From: Geodermatophilaceae bacterium
GTDB taxonomy: Bacteria > Actinomycetota > Actinomycetes > Mycobacteriales > Geodermatophilaceae
Direction: 5' to 3'
Length of the DNA stretch: 7,571 nt
Assembly (NCBI GenBank): GCA_013813215.1
Contig: JACCSC010000251.1
Coordinates: 1 to 7,571 of the forward strand
Positions 1 through 6,973 of the stretch are shown here, piece after piece. A model generated the notes under the pieces. It did no database searches. It saw only the letters and a list, made by a program, of their open reading frames with translations, and was not told the origin of the DNA. Both the position numbers and the translations under genes were made by a program. Every line of letters starts with the position of its first letter. Within the stretch, counting starts at the first letter, position 1.

Positions 1-480
1 CAGCTGGTCGATCTCGTCCTGGGGCAGGTCCGGGTCGTAGGTGATCCAGACGGCACCGTGCTCCAGACCGTGCACCGCGTTCTCGTGGCGGACCGCGATG
101 TCATAGACCTGCCCGTTGCAGTCGAGCCAGACCCCGTCGTGTTCACCGCCGAAGGGCGGCGAGTCCGCCCCGTAATCGACGGGTTCCGTCGCGTGCTGCG
201 CACCGGTGAAGGTCTTGGTCTGCAGGCCCTCGATGCTGTCCGGGTTGCTCAGCGCCTCGGTCTTGTTGACCTGGTTCACCGCGTACCCGATGGCGGCGAC
301 CGCGAACAGCGCCACGACGACGGCCAACGCGATCCAGCCCCACGGCTTGGGCTGCTGCGTGACCACCGGTGGTGGCCTGCGGGCCCGGCTGTTCTTGCTG
401 CCCGGAGCGGCCTTCGTCGGGCGAGAAGCGCCGCCACTCTTCCCCGTTCCGGAACCGGTCCCGGATACAGCCTTCGCCAT
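1..480 (-). CDS. DUF3105 family membrane-anchored protein (partial, C-terminus beyond window)
   Basis: The minus strand is open from an ATG at 480 to the window edge, giving the first 160 residues. Residues 1-45 are Gly/Ser/Lys/Arg/Pro-rich and probably a disordered cytoplasmic tail. Residues about 47-67 (from WGWIALAVVV) form one hydrophobic membrane segment. The rest looks extracytoplasmic and carries the blocks I associate with DUF3105: SPPFGGEHDGVW at 107-118, CNGQVYD following, and VHGLEHGAVWITY from 136, with conserved His and Cys residues. The start is supported by a GAAGG Shine-Dalgarno 6 bases upstream (487-491). The family has no established function that I can name; the His/Cys-rich blocks could suggest metal or redox chemistry, but that is speculation. 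It is transcribed divergently from argS and is probably unrelated to the amino acid operon. Family assignment is fairly firm, function unknown. Confidence 0.85.
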   Translation of the reverse strand, partial: MAKAVSGTGSGTGKSGGASRPTKAAPGSKNSRARRPPPVVTQQPKPWGWIALAVVVALFAVAAIGYAVNQVNKTEALSNPDSIEGLQTKTFTGAQHATEPVDYGADSPPFGGEHDGVWLDCNGQVYDIAVRHENAVHGLEHGAVWITYDPDLPQDEIDQL

Positions 481-486
481 TGCCTG

Positions 487-491
487 CCTTC
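487..491 (-). promoter_or_regulatory. Shine-Dalgarno of the DUF3105 gene
   Basis: GAAGG on the minus strand, 6 bases before the ATG at 478-480. It fixes the start of the partial minus-strand gene. Confidence 0.55.
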
Positions 492-515
492 GCTGCCGTG
501 ATGATCTGTTGCCCG

Positions 516-521
516 ACTGTA
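516..521 (-). promoter_or_regulatory. Candidate -10 element for the DUF3105 gene
   Basis: Read on the minus strand this is TACAGT, which fits the TAnnnT core of a sigma70-type -10 box. It lies about 35 bases upstream of the ATG at 480, leaving room for a short leader with the GAAGG ribosome site. I see no convincing -35 at 17-18 bases, so this is only a candidate. Confidence 0.25.
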
Positions 522-548
522 CGTCGAAGGCCGGCGGCGTCCGGTCAG

Positions 549-554
549 TACCAT
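549..554 (+). promoter_or_regulatory. Candidate -10 element placing argS as a leaderless transcript
   Basis: TACCAT fits TAnnnT and ends 6 bases before the GTG start of argS. This is the spacing expected when transcription starts at the first base of the start codon. The bases before the GTG (cgcggg) give no good Shine-Dalgarno at normal distance, which agrees with a leaderless start. No clear -35 is visible, so the call rests on the -10 position and the missing ribosome site. Confidence 0.3.
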
Positions 555-560
555 CGCGGG

Positions 561-2210
561 GTGACCCCGGCCGATCTCGCGGCAGCCGTCCTCGACGCCG
601 TTCGCGACGCGGTCGAGGCCGGCGAACTCCACGTCGGCGTACCCGACGACGCGGTCATCGAACGGCCGCGTAACCGGGAGCACGGCGACTACGCCACGAA
701 CATCGCCTTACGCCTGGCCAAGGCAGCCGGCCGCCCGCCGCGGGAGGTCGCGGAGTCGATCGCGGCGCGGCTGCGCCAGCGCCAGGGCATAGCCGCCGCG
801 GACGTCGCGGGTCCCGGCTTCCTGAACGTCACCCTCGACAGCGCCGCCCAGGGCGGCCTGGTCGCCACCATCGCCGAGCAGGGCGCCGACTACGGGCGCA
901 CCAACGCCCTGGCCGGGCAGCGGATCAACCTGGAGTTCGTCTCGGCCAACCCCACCGGCGAGCTGCATCTGGCCGGCGCCCGGTGGGCGGCGGTCGGCGA
1001 CGCGATGGCCCGGCTGCTGCGGGCCAGCGGCGCCGAGGTGGGGACGGAGTACTACTTCAACGATGCCGGATCCCAGGTGGAGCGGTTCGGGCGCAGTGTG
1101 TACGCCGTGGCCATGGGCCGGCCGGTCGACGAGGACGGCTACCGCGGGGAGTACATCCACGACATCGCGCGCATGGTCCTGGCCGAGCACCCCGCCCTTC
1201 TCGAGCGCCCAGCGGACGAAGCCGTCGAGGTGTTCACCCGCGACGGTATCGACGCGATGTTCACGCTGATCAAGAACAGCCTCGAGCGCTTCGGGGTGCA
1301 TTTCGACGTCTTCTTCAACGAGCGTGACCTGCACACGTCGGGCCGGCTGGAGCAGACCGTCCAGCGGCTGCGGGAGTCCGGCCACGTGTACGAGGGGGAC
1401 GGCGCGATGTGGTTGCGCACGACGGACTACGGCGATGACAAGGACCGCGTGATCATCCGGCGGGACGGCGCCCCGACGTACTTCGCCGCCGACCTCGCCT
1501 ACTACCTGGACAAGCGCGAGCGCGGATTCGACCGGGTCGTGATCATCCTCGGTGCCGACCACCACGGCTACGTGGGGCGGATGCGGGCGCTGGTGTGTTG
1601 CCTCGGTGAGGATCCGGACGTCACGCTGGAGATCCCGATCGGCCAGATGGTCACCGCGCAGGGCAGCGTGCTCTCCAAGCGGGCCGGGAACGTCGTGACG
1701 TTGGACCTGCTGATCGACACGGTGGGGGCGGACGCCGGCCGCTACGCGATGGTCCGGTCCTCGATGGACTCGGCCATCGACATCGACCTGGACCTGTGGG
1801 CGAGCCGGACGAACGACAATCCCGTCTTTTACGTCCAGTACGCGCACGCCCGGATAGCCTCGCTCCTGCGCAACGCCGCCGAGCTCGGAGTGGACCGCGG
1901 CGAGGTCGGTGCTGCCCAGCTGGCGCTGCTGGACTCGGAGCGGGAGGGCGACCTGCTGGGGGTGCTCGGTGAGTTCCCCGGGGTGGTCACCGCGGCGGCC
2001 GAGCTGCGCGCGCCGCACCGGGTAGCTCGCTACCTGGAGAAACTGGCCGGCACCTACCACCGGTTCTACGACGACTGCCGGATCCTGCCCCGCGGCGACG
2101 AGGAGCCGACTCCCAATGCGGTGCCGCGGCTGTGGTTGTGCGAGGCGACGCGGGTCGTCCTGGCCAACGGTCTCGGCCTGCTCGGAGTGAGCGCCCCGGA
2201 CCGGATGTGA
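561..2210 (+). CDS. argS: Arginyl-tRNA synthetase
   Basis: Class I aminoacyl-tRNA synthetase that attaches arginine to tRNA-Arg using ATP in the cytoplasm. The 549-residue product matches the usual bacterial length. It has the N-terminal additional domain (about 1-110, with RPRNREHGDYATNIAL), then the catalytic Rossmann core opening with FVSANPTGELH. The HIGH-type motif reads HLAGAR at 136-141. The KMSKS-type loop is LSKRAGN at 371-377. The anticodon-binding DALR domain begins near NPVFYVQYAHAR (420-431), and the chain ends in SAPDRM, a typical ArgS terminus. I chose the GTG at 561 because the homologous N-terminus (VTPADLA) begins there; the frame is open further upstream, but that part is out of family. 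Its stop overlaps the lysA start by 4 bases, making it the first gene of the operon. The altered HIGH motif follows an actinobacterial pattern. Confidence 0.97.
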   Translation: MTPADLAAAVLDAVRDAVEAGELHVGVPDDAVIERPRNREHGDYATNIALRLAKAAGRPPREVAESIAARLRQRQGIAAADVAGPGFLNVTLDSAAQGGLVATIAEQGADYGRTNALAGQRINLEFVSANPTGELHLAGARWAAVGDAMARLLRASGAEVGTEYYFNDAGSQVERFGRSVYAVAMGRPVDEDGYRGEYIHDIARMVLAEHPALLERPADEAVEVFTRDGIDAMFTLIKNSLERFGVHFDVFFNERDLHTSGRLEQTVQRLRESGHVYEGDGAMWLRTTDYGDDKDRVIIRRDGAPTYFAADLAYYLDKRERGFDRVVIILGADHHGYVGRMRALVCCLGEDPDVTLEIPIGQMVTAQGSVLSKRAGNVVTLDLLIDTVGADAGRYAMVRSSMDSAIDIDLDLWASRTNDNPVFYVQYAHARIASLLRNAAELGVDRGEVGAAQLALLDSEREGDLLGVLGEFPGVVTAAAELRAPHRVARYLEKLAGTYHRFYDDCRILPRGDEEPTPNAVPRLWLCEATRVVLANGLGLLGVSAPDRM

Positions 2211-3592
2211 GGGTCCACCCCGCCGGGCCGCTGCACGGTGGGCTGGCCCGCCCCGACGGGCTGCCCGCACCGCCGAAGTCCCTGGGCGAGCTGCATCCCG
2301 TCGTCTGGCCGCGGACTGCAGAACGGGTCGACGGCGGATTGCGGATCGGCGGCGTCGACGTACGGGTCCTGGCCGCCGCGGTGGGTACGCCGGCGTACGT
2401 CCTCGCCGAGGCCGACTTCCGGTCCCGTTGCCGGGAGCACCGCGCGGCGTTCGGCATCGAGGCCGACGTCTACTACGCGGGCAAGGCCTTCCTCTGTACG
2501 GCGGTCGCCCGCTGGATCGCCGAGGAGGACCTGGGCCTGGACGTCTGCACGAGCGGGGAACTGACCGTGGCGCTGCGGGCCGGCGTACCACCCGCGCGGA
2601 TCGCCCTGCACGGCAACAACAAGTCAGTCGCCGAACTCACCACGGCCGTCCAGGCCGGCGTCGGCCGGATCGTGCTCGACTCGTTCCACGAGATCGGCCG
2701 GCTGGCCGAGCTGACCGCGCGCCTGGGCGTCCGCCAGCCGGTGCTGGTCCGCGCGACGGTCGGGGTCGAGGCGCACACCCACGAGTTCATCGCCACCGCG
2801 CACGAGGATCAGAAGTTCGGCTTCTCGCTCGCGTCGGGAGCGGCGATGGAGGCGGTCCGTCGCGTCCTGGCCGCCGACGGGTTGGACCTGCAGGGGCTGC
2901 ACAGCCACATCGGCTCGCAGATCTTCGACACCGAGGGCTTCGAGGTCTCGGCGCACCGGCTGGTCGGCCTGCTGGCCGAGGTGCGCTCGGAGTTCGGTAT
3001 CCAACTGCCCGAGCTGGGGCTCGGTGGCGGGCTCGGCATCGCCTACCTGGCCACCGACGACCCGATCGACACCGCAGCCTTCGCCGCTGGCCTGCGCGCC
3101 ATCGTCGACCGCGAGTGCGCGGCGCTGGGCCTGGCCCGGCCGCGGCTGTCCGTCGAACCCGGCCGGGCCATCGCCGGACCAGGGACCGTGACGGTCTACG
3201 AGGTGGGCACGGTCAAGGACGTGGACGGCCTGCGCTGCTACGTCTCGGTCGACGGCGGGATGAGCGACAACATCAGGACCGCCCTGTACGACGCGGACTA
3301 CACGGTGGCGCTCGCGAACCGGGACTCCACCGCGCCGCCGATGCTGGCCCGGGTGGTCGGCAAGCACTGCGAGAGCGGCGACATCGTCGTGCGGGACGCC
3401 TGGCTCCCGGCCGACCTCACGCCCGGTGACCTGATCGCGGTGGCCGGCACCGGCGCCTACTGCCGGTCCATGTCCAGCAACTACAACCACGTCCCGCGCC
3501 CACCGGTCGTCGCCGTGCACGAGGGACGGTGGCGGATCCTGATCCGCCGCGAGACCGAGGACGACCTGGCCCGGCTGGAGGCGCCGGAATGA
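2207..3592 (+). CDS. lysA: Diaminopimelate decarboxylase
   Basis: PLP-dependent, fold-type III decarboxylase that converts meso-2,6-diaminopimelate to L-lysine and CO2, the last step of lysine synthesis. The product is 461 residues. The PLP-binding lysine is K93 in YYAGKAF. The HSHIGSQI strand is at 232-239, the phosphate-binding glycine run GGGLG at 273-277, and EPGRAI begins at 317. VDGGMSDN lies at 348-355, the catalytic Cys of the CESGD motif is C388, and a Tyr-bearing SSNYN segment is at 423-427. The N-terminus from the GTG at 2207 (MRVHPAGPLHGG) is the one seen in actinobacterial LysA, so this start is preferred over an in-frame ATG at 2132 inside argS. The GTG overlaps the argS stop in GTGA, and there is no Shine-Dalgarno at normal spacing. 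Initiation is therefore probably coupled to argS termination. The enzyme normally works as a dimer with residues shared across the interface. Confidence 0.97.
   Translation: MRVHPAGPLHGGLARPDGLPAPPKSLGELHPVVWPRTAERVDGGLRIGGVDVRVLAAAVGTPAYVLAEADFRSRCREHRAAFGIEADVYYAGKAFLCTAVARWIAEEDLGLDVCTSGELTVALRAGVPPARIALHGNNKSVAELTTAVQAGVGRIVLDSFHEIGRLAELTARLGVRQPVLVRATVGVEAHTHEFIATAHEDQKFGFSLASGAAMEAVRRVLAADGLDLQGLHSHIGSQIFDTEGFEVSAHRLVGLLAEVRSEFGIQLPELGLGGGLGIAYLATDDPIDTAAFAAGLRAIVDRECAALGLARPRLSVEPGRAIAGPGTVTVYEVGTVKDVDGLRCYVSVDGGMSDNIRTALYDADYTVALANRDSTAPPMLARVVGKHCESGDIVVRDAWLPADLTPGDLIAVAGTGAYCRSMSSNYNHVPRPPVVAVHEGRWRILIRRETEDDLARLEAPE
3577..3581 (+). promoter_or_regulatory. Shine-Dalgarno of hom
   Basis: GGAGG inside the last codons of lysA, 7 bases before the ATG at 3589. 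It is the strongest ribosome site in the operon and decides the hom start in favour of 3589 over the in-frame ATGs at 3529 and 3601. Confidence 0.7.
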
Positions 3593-4875
3593 GCGCCGCG
3601 ATGAAGGTCGCGGTCCTCGGCTGCGGCGTCGTCGGCAGCCAGGTCGTCCGGCTGATCGGCAAGCAGGCGGCGGAGCTGTCGGCCCGGATCGGCGCCCCGC
3701 TGGAGCTGGCCGGCGTCGCCGTACGCCGTCCCAAGCGGCACGTCGACGTCGACCCGGCCTTGCTCACGACGGACCCGATGGCCCTGGTCGAACGCCGTGA
3801 TGTCGACCTCGTCGTCGAGGTGATCGGGGGCATCGAGCCGGCCCGGTCGCTGATCCTGGCCGCGATCGCCTGCGGCAAGTCCGTCGTGACGGCCAACAAG
3901 GCGCTGCTCGCCGAGGACGGCGCCACGCTGCACGCGGCGGCCCGGGCGGCCGGCGTGGATCTCTACTACGAGGCTTCCGTGGCCGGGGCGATCCCGCTGC
4001 TGCGGCCGCTGCGCGAGTCGCTGGCCGGTGACCACCTGCGGCGGGTGGTCGGGATCGTGAACGGGACGACGAACTACATCCTGTCGCGGATGGACGCCAC
4101 CGGCGCCGGGTTCTCCGAGGCTCTGGAGGAGGCCACCGCCCTCGGGTACGCCGAGGCAGACCCGAGCGCCGACGTCGACGGCTTCGACGCCGCGGCCAAG
4201 GCCGCGATCCTGGCCGGGCTGGCCTTCCACACCCGGGTCACCGCCGCCGACGTCCACCGCGAGGGCATCGCCGACGTCACCGCAGCCGACGTCGCCAGCG
4301 CCAAGGCCATGGGCAGCACGGTCAAGCTCCTGGCCATCTGCGAGCGGGTCTCGGCTCCGGGCGGGGACGCGGTTTCCGTCCGTGTCCATCCGGCGATGAT
4401 CCCGCGGACGCACCCGCTGGCCGGGGTGAACGACGCGTTCAACGCGGTGTTCGTCGAGGCCGAGTCCGCGGGAGAGCTGATGTTCTACGGGCGCGGGGCC
4501 GGTGGGCCGCCGACGGCCAGCGCCGTGCTCGGGGACCTGGTCGCGGTCGCCCGCAACCGGCTGGCCGGCGCGCCGGGACCCGGGGAGTCGGCGTACGCCG
4601 ACCTGCCGATCCGCCCGATGGGGCTGACCGACACGAGCTACCACATCAGCATGGACGTCGCCGACCGGGCGGGCGTGCTCGCCGCCGTCGCGACAGCCTT
4701 CGCCGAGCACGGCGTGAGCATCAGCACCCTGCGCCAGGAGGGCCGCGGTGATCAGGCCACGCTGGTCATGGTCACCCACGTCGCGCCAGACAGCGCGCTG
4801 GCCGCGACTGTCGACGACCTGCGCAAGCTCGACGTCGTGCGCGGCGTCACGAGCGTGATGCGGGTCGAGGGGTGA
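3589..4875 (+). CDS. hom: Homoserine dehydrogenase with C-terminal ACT domain
   Basis: NAD(P)-dependent reduction of L-aspartate 4-semialdehyde to L-homoserine, the branch point to threonine and methionine. The product is 428 residues, the long ACT-bearing form. The Rossmann nucleotide site is VLGCGVVGS (9-17). VTANKAL contains K104, and NGTTNY is at 158-163. The catalytic segment has E189, D200 and K204 (DVDGFDAAAK), with the same spacing as the active-site Glu, Asp and Lys of yeast homoserine dehydrogenase. The substrate-domain block YGRGAGG begins at 300. Residues about 351-428, from YHISMDVADRAGVL, form an ACT domain, which in this family carries feedback control, usually by threonine; that inhibition is inferred here. 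The ATG overlaps the lysA stop (ATGA). No aspartokinase gene is next to it, and it is not an aspartokinase fusion. In Mycobacterium the same gene is often called thrA. Confidence 0.97.
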   Translation: MSAAMKVAVLGCGVVGSQVVRLIGKQAAELSARIGAPLELAGVAVRRPKRHVDVDPALLTTDPMALVERRDVDLVVEVIGGIEPARSLILAAIACGKSVVTANKALLAEDGATLHAAARAAGVDLYYEASVAGAIPLLRPLRESLAGDHLRRVVGIVNGTTNYILSRMDATGAGFSEALEEATALGYAEADPSADVDGFDAAAKAAILAGLAFHTRVTAADVHREGIADVTAADVASAKAMGSTVKLLAICERVSAPGGDAVSVRVHPAMIPRTHPLAGVNDAFNAVFVEAESAGELMFYGRGAGGPPTASAVLGDLVAVARNRLAGAPGPGESAYADLPIRPMGLTDTSYHISMDVADRAGVLAAVATAFAEHGVSISTLRQEGRGDQATLVMVTHVAPDSALAATVDDLRKLDVVRGVTSVMRVEG

Positions 4876-5939
4876 GCGCCGGCTGGCGCGGTGTCATCGA
4901 GGAGTACCGGGACCGCATGCCGGTCTCGGCCGCGACGCCGGTCGTCACCCTCCTCGAGGGCGGGACGCCGCTGCTGCCGGCTCCGGAGCTGTCCCGGCGG
5001 ACCGGCTGCGAGGTCTTCCTCAAGGTCGAGGGGGCCAATCCGACCGGCTCGTTCAAGGACCGCGGCATGACCGTGGCCATCAGCAAGGCGGTCGAGGAGG
5101 GCGCCAAGGCGGTCATCTGCGCCTCGACCGGCAACACCAGCGCCTCGGCCGCGGCGTACGCCGCCCGCGCCGGATTGCTCTGCGCGGTCCTGGTCCCCAG
5201 CGGCAAGATCGCGCTGGGCAAGCTGGCCCAGGCGCTGGTGCACGGCGCGACCCTGCTGCAGGTCGACGGCAATTTCGACGACTGCCTGACCTTGGCCGCC
5301 AAGCTGGCCCAGGACTACCCGGTCTCGCTGGTCAACAGCGTCAACGAGTTCCGGATCGAGGGGCAGAAGACCGCGTCGTTCGAGATCGTCGACGTCCTCG
5401 GCCGGGCGCCGGACGTGCACTGCCTGCCGGTGGGGAACGCCGGCAACATCACGGCGTACTGGAAGGGGTACGCCGAGGACGCCGCCGCCGGCCGGACCGC
5501 AGTGAGCCCGCGGATGTTCGGGTTCCAGGCCAGCGGAGCCGCGCCCATCGTCCGCGGCGAGGTGGTCCGCGAGCCGGTGACGATCGCGACCGCGATCCGG
5601 ATCGGCAACCCGGCCTCGTGGACCAAGGCGCTGGACGCGCGGGACTCCAGCCACGGGGTGATCCACTCGGTGACCGACCGGCAGATCCTGTCCGCCTACC
5701 GGCTGCTGGCTCGCGCCGAGGCGGTGTTCGTCGAGCCGGCCAGCGCGGCGAGCGTGGCCGGCCTGCTGCAGTCCTACGAGGCCGGGCTGCTCGACGCTGG
5801 TCAGACGGTGGTCTGCACGGTCACCGGCAACGGCCTGAAGGACCCGTACTGGGCGATCTCGGGCGCGCCGGCGCCGATCACCATCCCCGTCGACGCCGCG
5901 GTCGCAGCGGCGGCACTCGGCCTGGACCGGGGCGAGTGA
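4872..5939 (+). CDS. thrC: Threonine synthase
   Basis: PLP-dependent, fold-type II enzyme that converts O-phospho-L-homoserine to L-threonine and phosphate, the last step of threonine synthesis. At 355 residues it is the short actinobacterial/plant-like class, not the longer class found in E. coli. The Schiff-base lysine is K62 in GSFKDRGM. CASTGNTSAS follows near residue 84 as the substrate/carboxylate loop. The PLP phosphate-binding glycine/asparagine loop is VGNAGNIT from 187, and VTGNGLKD lies near the C-terminus. The GTG start overlaps the hom stop (GTGA); a GAGG run sits too close for an ideal Shine-Dalgarno, so coupled initiation is likely. Its order before thrB, although it acts after ThrB in the pathway, is the usual actinobacterial arrangement. 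Confidence 0.97.
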   Translation: MSAGWRGVIEEYRDRMPVSAATPVVTLLEGGTPLLPAPELSRRTGCEVFLKVEGANPTGSFKDRGMTVAISKAVEEGAKAVICASTGNTSASAAAYAARAGLLCAVLVPSGKIALGKLAQALVHGATLLQVDGNFDDCLTLAAKLAQDYPVSLVNSVNEFRIEGQKTASFEIVDVLGRAPDVHCLPVGNAGNITAYWKGYAEDAAAGRTAVSPRMFGFQASGAAPIVRGEVVREPVTIATAIRIGNPASWTKALDARDSSHGVIHSVTDRQILSAYRLLARAEAVFVEPASAASVAGLLQSYEAGLLDAGQTVVCTVTGNGLKDPYWAISGAPAPITIPVDAAVAAAALGLDRGE

Positions 5940-6832
5940 CGCCGCGGGGCCGGGTCACCGTCCGGGTCCCGGCCACCAGCGCCAACCTGGGTCCGGCTTT
6001 CGACTGCGCGGGCCTCGCCCTCGGGCTGTACGACGAGGTGGTGGTGGACCCGGCGCCCGACGGTGTCGTCGTCGAGGTCGCCGGTGAGGGGGCCGGGGAC
6101 GTCCCGCTCGACGAATCACACCTCGTCGTGGCCTCGCTCCTGGCCACCGTCCAGCGGCTCGGCGGGCGGCTCGACGGGCTCCGCCTGCGGGCCCGCAACG
6201 CGATCCCGCACGGGCGCGGGCTGGGGTCCTCCGCCGCCGCGGTGGTCGCCGGGGTGCTCGCCGGTCGGGCGCTGGTTCCTGAGGCCAGCCCGACCGAGGC
6301 CGACCTGCTCGACCTGGCCGCCGGGTTGGAGGGACACCCCGACAATGTGGCGTCCTGCCTGCTGGGCGGGCTGACCCTGGCCTGGGCGGACTCGGCCGGT
6401 CACTTCCGGGCCGTGCGGCTGGAGGCGCATACCGAGCTTCGGCCAGTGCTCTTCGTCCCGCCGGATCGGCTGGCCACCGAGACCGCCCGCAGCCTGCTCC
6501 CGGCCACCGTGGCACACGCCGCCGCGACCGCGAACGCCGGCCGGGCGGCACTGCTGGTGCACGCTCTGACCGCGGCCCCCGACCTGCTGTTGGAAGGCAC
6601 CGCCGACCAGCTGCATCAGGACTACCGCGAACCGGCGATGCCGGCGAGCCTGGTCCTGGTCGGCCGGCTGCGGGCGGCCGGCGTACCGGCGGTGGTCTCG
6701 GGTGCGGGACCGTCGGTGCTGGCGCTGGGCGCGGGTCGCGCTACCCCGGAGCTGGCGCCCTACTGCCCCGGCGGCTGGCGGCTCCTACCCCTCTCCGTGG
6801 ACCGGCGCGGAGCGACGGTGCAGTGCGGCTGA
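5936..6832 (+). CDS. thrB: Homoserine kinase (GHMP kinase family)
   Basis: Phosphorylates L-homoserine with ATP to O-phospho-L-homoserine, the substrate of ThrC. The product is 298 residues, normal for the family. The N-terminal block PATSANLGPAFD is at 12-23, the GHMP ATP-binding loop PHGRGLGSSAA at 91-101, and GHPDNV at 133-138. The third GHMP motif SGAGPSVLALG begins at 255. The start is the GTG overlapping the thrC stop (GTGA); the next residues (TPRGRVTVRVPATSANLG) match the expected N-terminus, whereas the upstream open frame is a shadow of thrC. The family usually has GPGFD where this protein has GPAFD, a small change in the substrate loop. It is the last gene of the operon, and no strong terminator follows. 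Confidence 0.96.
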   Translation: MTPRGRVTVRVPATSANLGPAFDCAGLALGLYDEVVVDPAPDGVVVEVAGEGAGDVPLDESHLVVASLLATVQRLGGRLDGLRLRARNAIPHGRGLGSSAAAVVAGVLAGRALVPEASPTEADLLDLAAGLEGHPDNVASCLLGGLTLAWADSAGHFRAVRLEAHTELRPVLFVPPDRLATETARSLLPATVAHAAATANAGRAALLVHALTAAPDLLLEGTADQLHQDYREPAMPASLVLVGRLRAAGVPAVVSGAGPSVLALGAGRATPELAPYCPGGWRLLPLSVDRRGATVQCG

Positions 6833-6886
6833 GGCCTGTGTCGGCTGCGGCGCAGGGCAGCGGGAACACGCGGGACGGGACGTGTG

Positions 6887-6915
6887 TTGTGTGTCCGTCG
6901 GGCACCGTCTAGGCT
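6887..6915 (+). promoter_or_regulatory. Sigma70-type promoter for rho
   Basis: The -35 is TTGTGT (6887-6892) and the -10 is TAGGCT (6910-6915), with a 17-base spacer. Both fit the principal actinobacterial sigma factor consensus (TTGACA and TAnnnT) well, and the spacing is ideal. Transcription should start near 6921-6923. It is the best promoter in the window and would let rho be made independently of the threonine operon. Confidence 0.7.
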
Positions 6916-6927
6916 TGGCCCGTCAGC

Positions 6928-6943
6928 CGCCCCCAGGGGGGCG
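6928..6943 (+). repeat. GC-rich inverted repeat at the 5' end of the rho leader
   Basis: CGCCCC and GGGGCG form a 6-bp all-GC stem around a CAGG loop, starting a few bases after the predicted transcript start. It could protect the 5' end or affect early elongation. No T-run follows, so it is not a standard terminator. Confidence 0.5.
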
Positions 6944-6951
6944 TGCCACGC

Positions 6952-6973
6952 GAGGATCTCGATGTCGGTCTAG
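6952..6973 (+). CDS. Possible three-codon leader ORF (M-S-V) with its Shine-Dalgarno
   Basis: GAGGA at 6952-6956 is followed after 5 bases by ATG at 6962, then TCG, GTC and the stop TAG at 6971-6973. The ribosome site is as good as that of any gene here except hom, yet the frame ends after three codons. Its stop lies at the top of the hairpin at 6964-6984, so a ribosome on it would melt that stem. This may be a minimal regulatory ORF in the rho leader. A chance match is possible because the motif is short. Confidence 0.3.

Noticed and set aside
369..560. Upstream extension of argS to the ATG at 369
   Set aside because: The extra 64 residues are antisense to the DUF3105 gene and match no ArgS N-terminus; the family start is at 561.
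58..673. Plus-strand frames of 147 and 155 codons at the left edge
   Set aside because: They are antisense to the DUF3105 gene, whose minus-strand translation has a membrane segment and family motifs. They also run into argS in the wrong frame.
2132..2206. Upstream extension of lysA to the ATG at 2132
   Set aside because: It lies within the argS coding end, and the actinobacterial LysA N-terminus begins at the GTG at 2207.
708..2591. 627-codon open frame on the minus strand across argS and lysA
   Set aside because: It is antisense to two certain genes. Long empty frames are common opposite GC-rich coding DNA, and its product is Arg/Pro/Gly/Val-rich with no recognisable domain.
3481..4779. 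432-codon open frame on the minus strand across hom
   Set aside because: A shadow of hom; the composition is low-complexity and follows the codon bias of the sense gene.
5618..5935. Upstream extension of thrB within thrC
   Set aside because: The residues are a frame-shifted shadow of thrC; the homoserine kinase N-terminus begins at 5936.
6845..6855. Hairpin after thrB as an operon terminator
   Set aside because: The stem is only 4 bp and there is no T-run after it.
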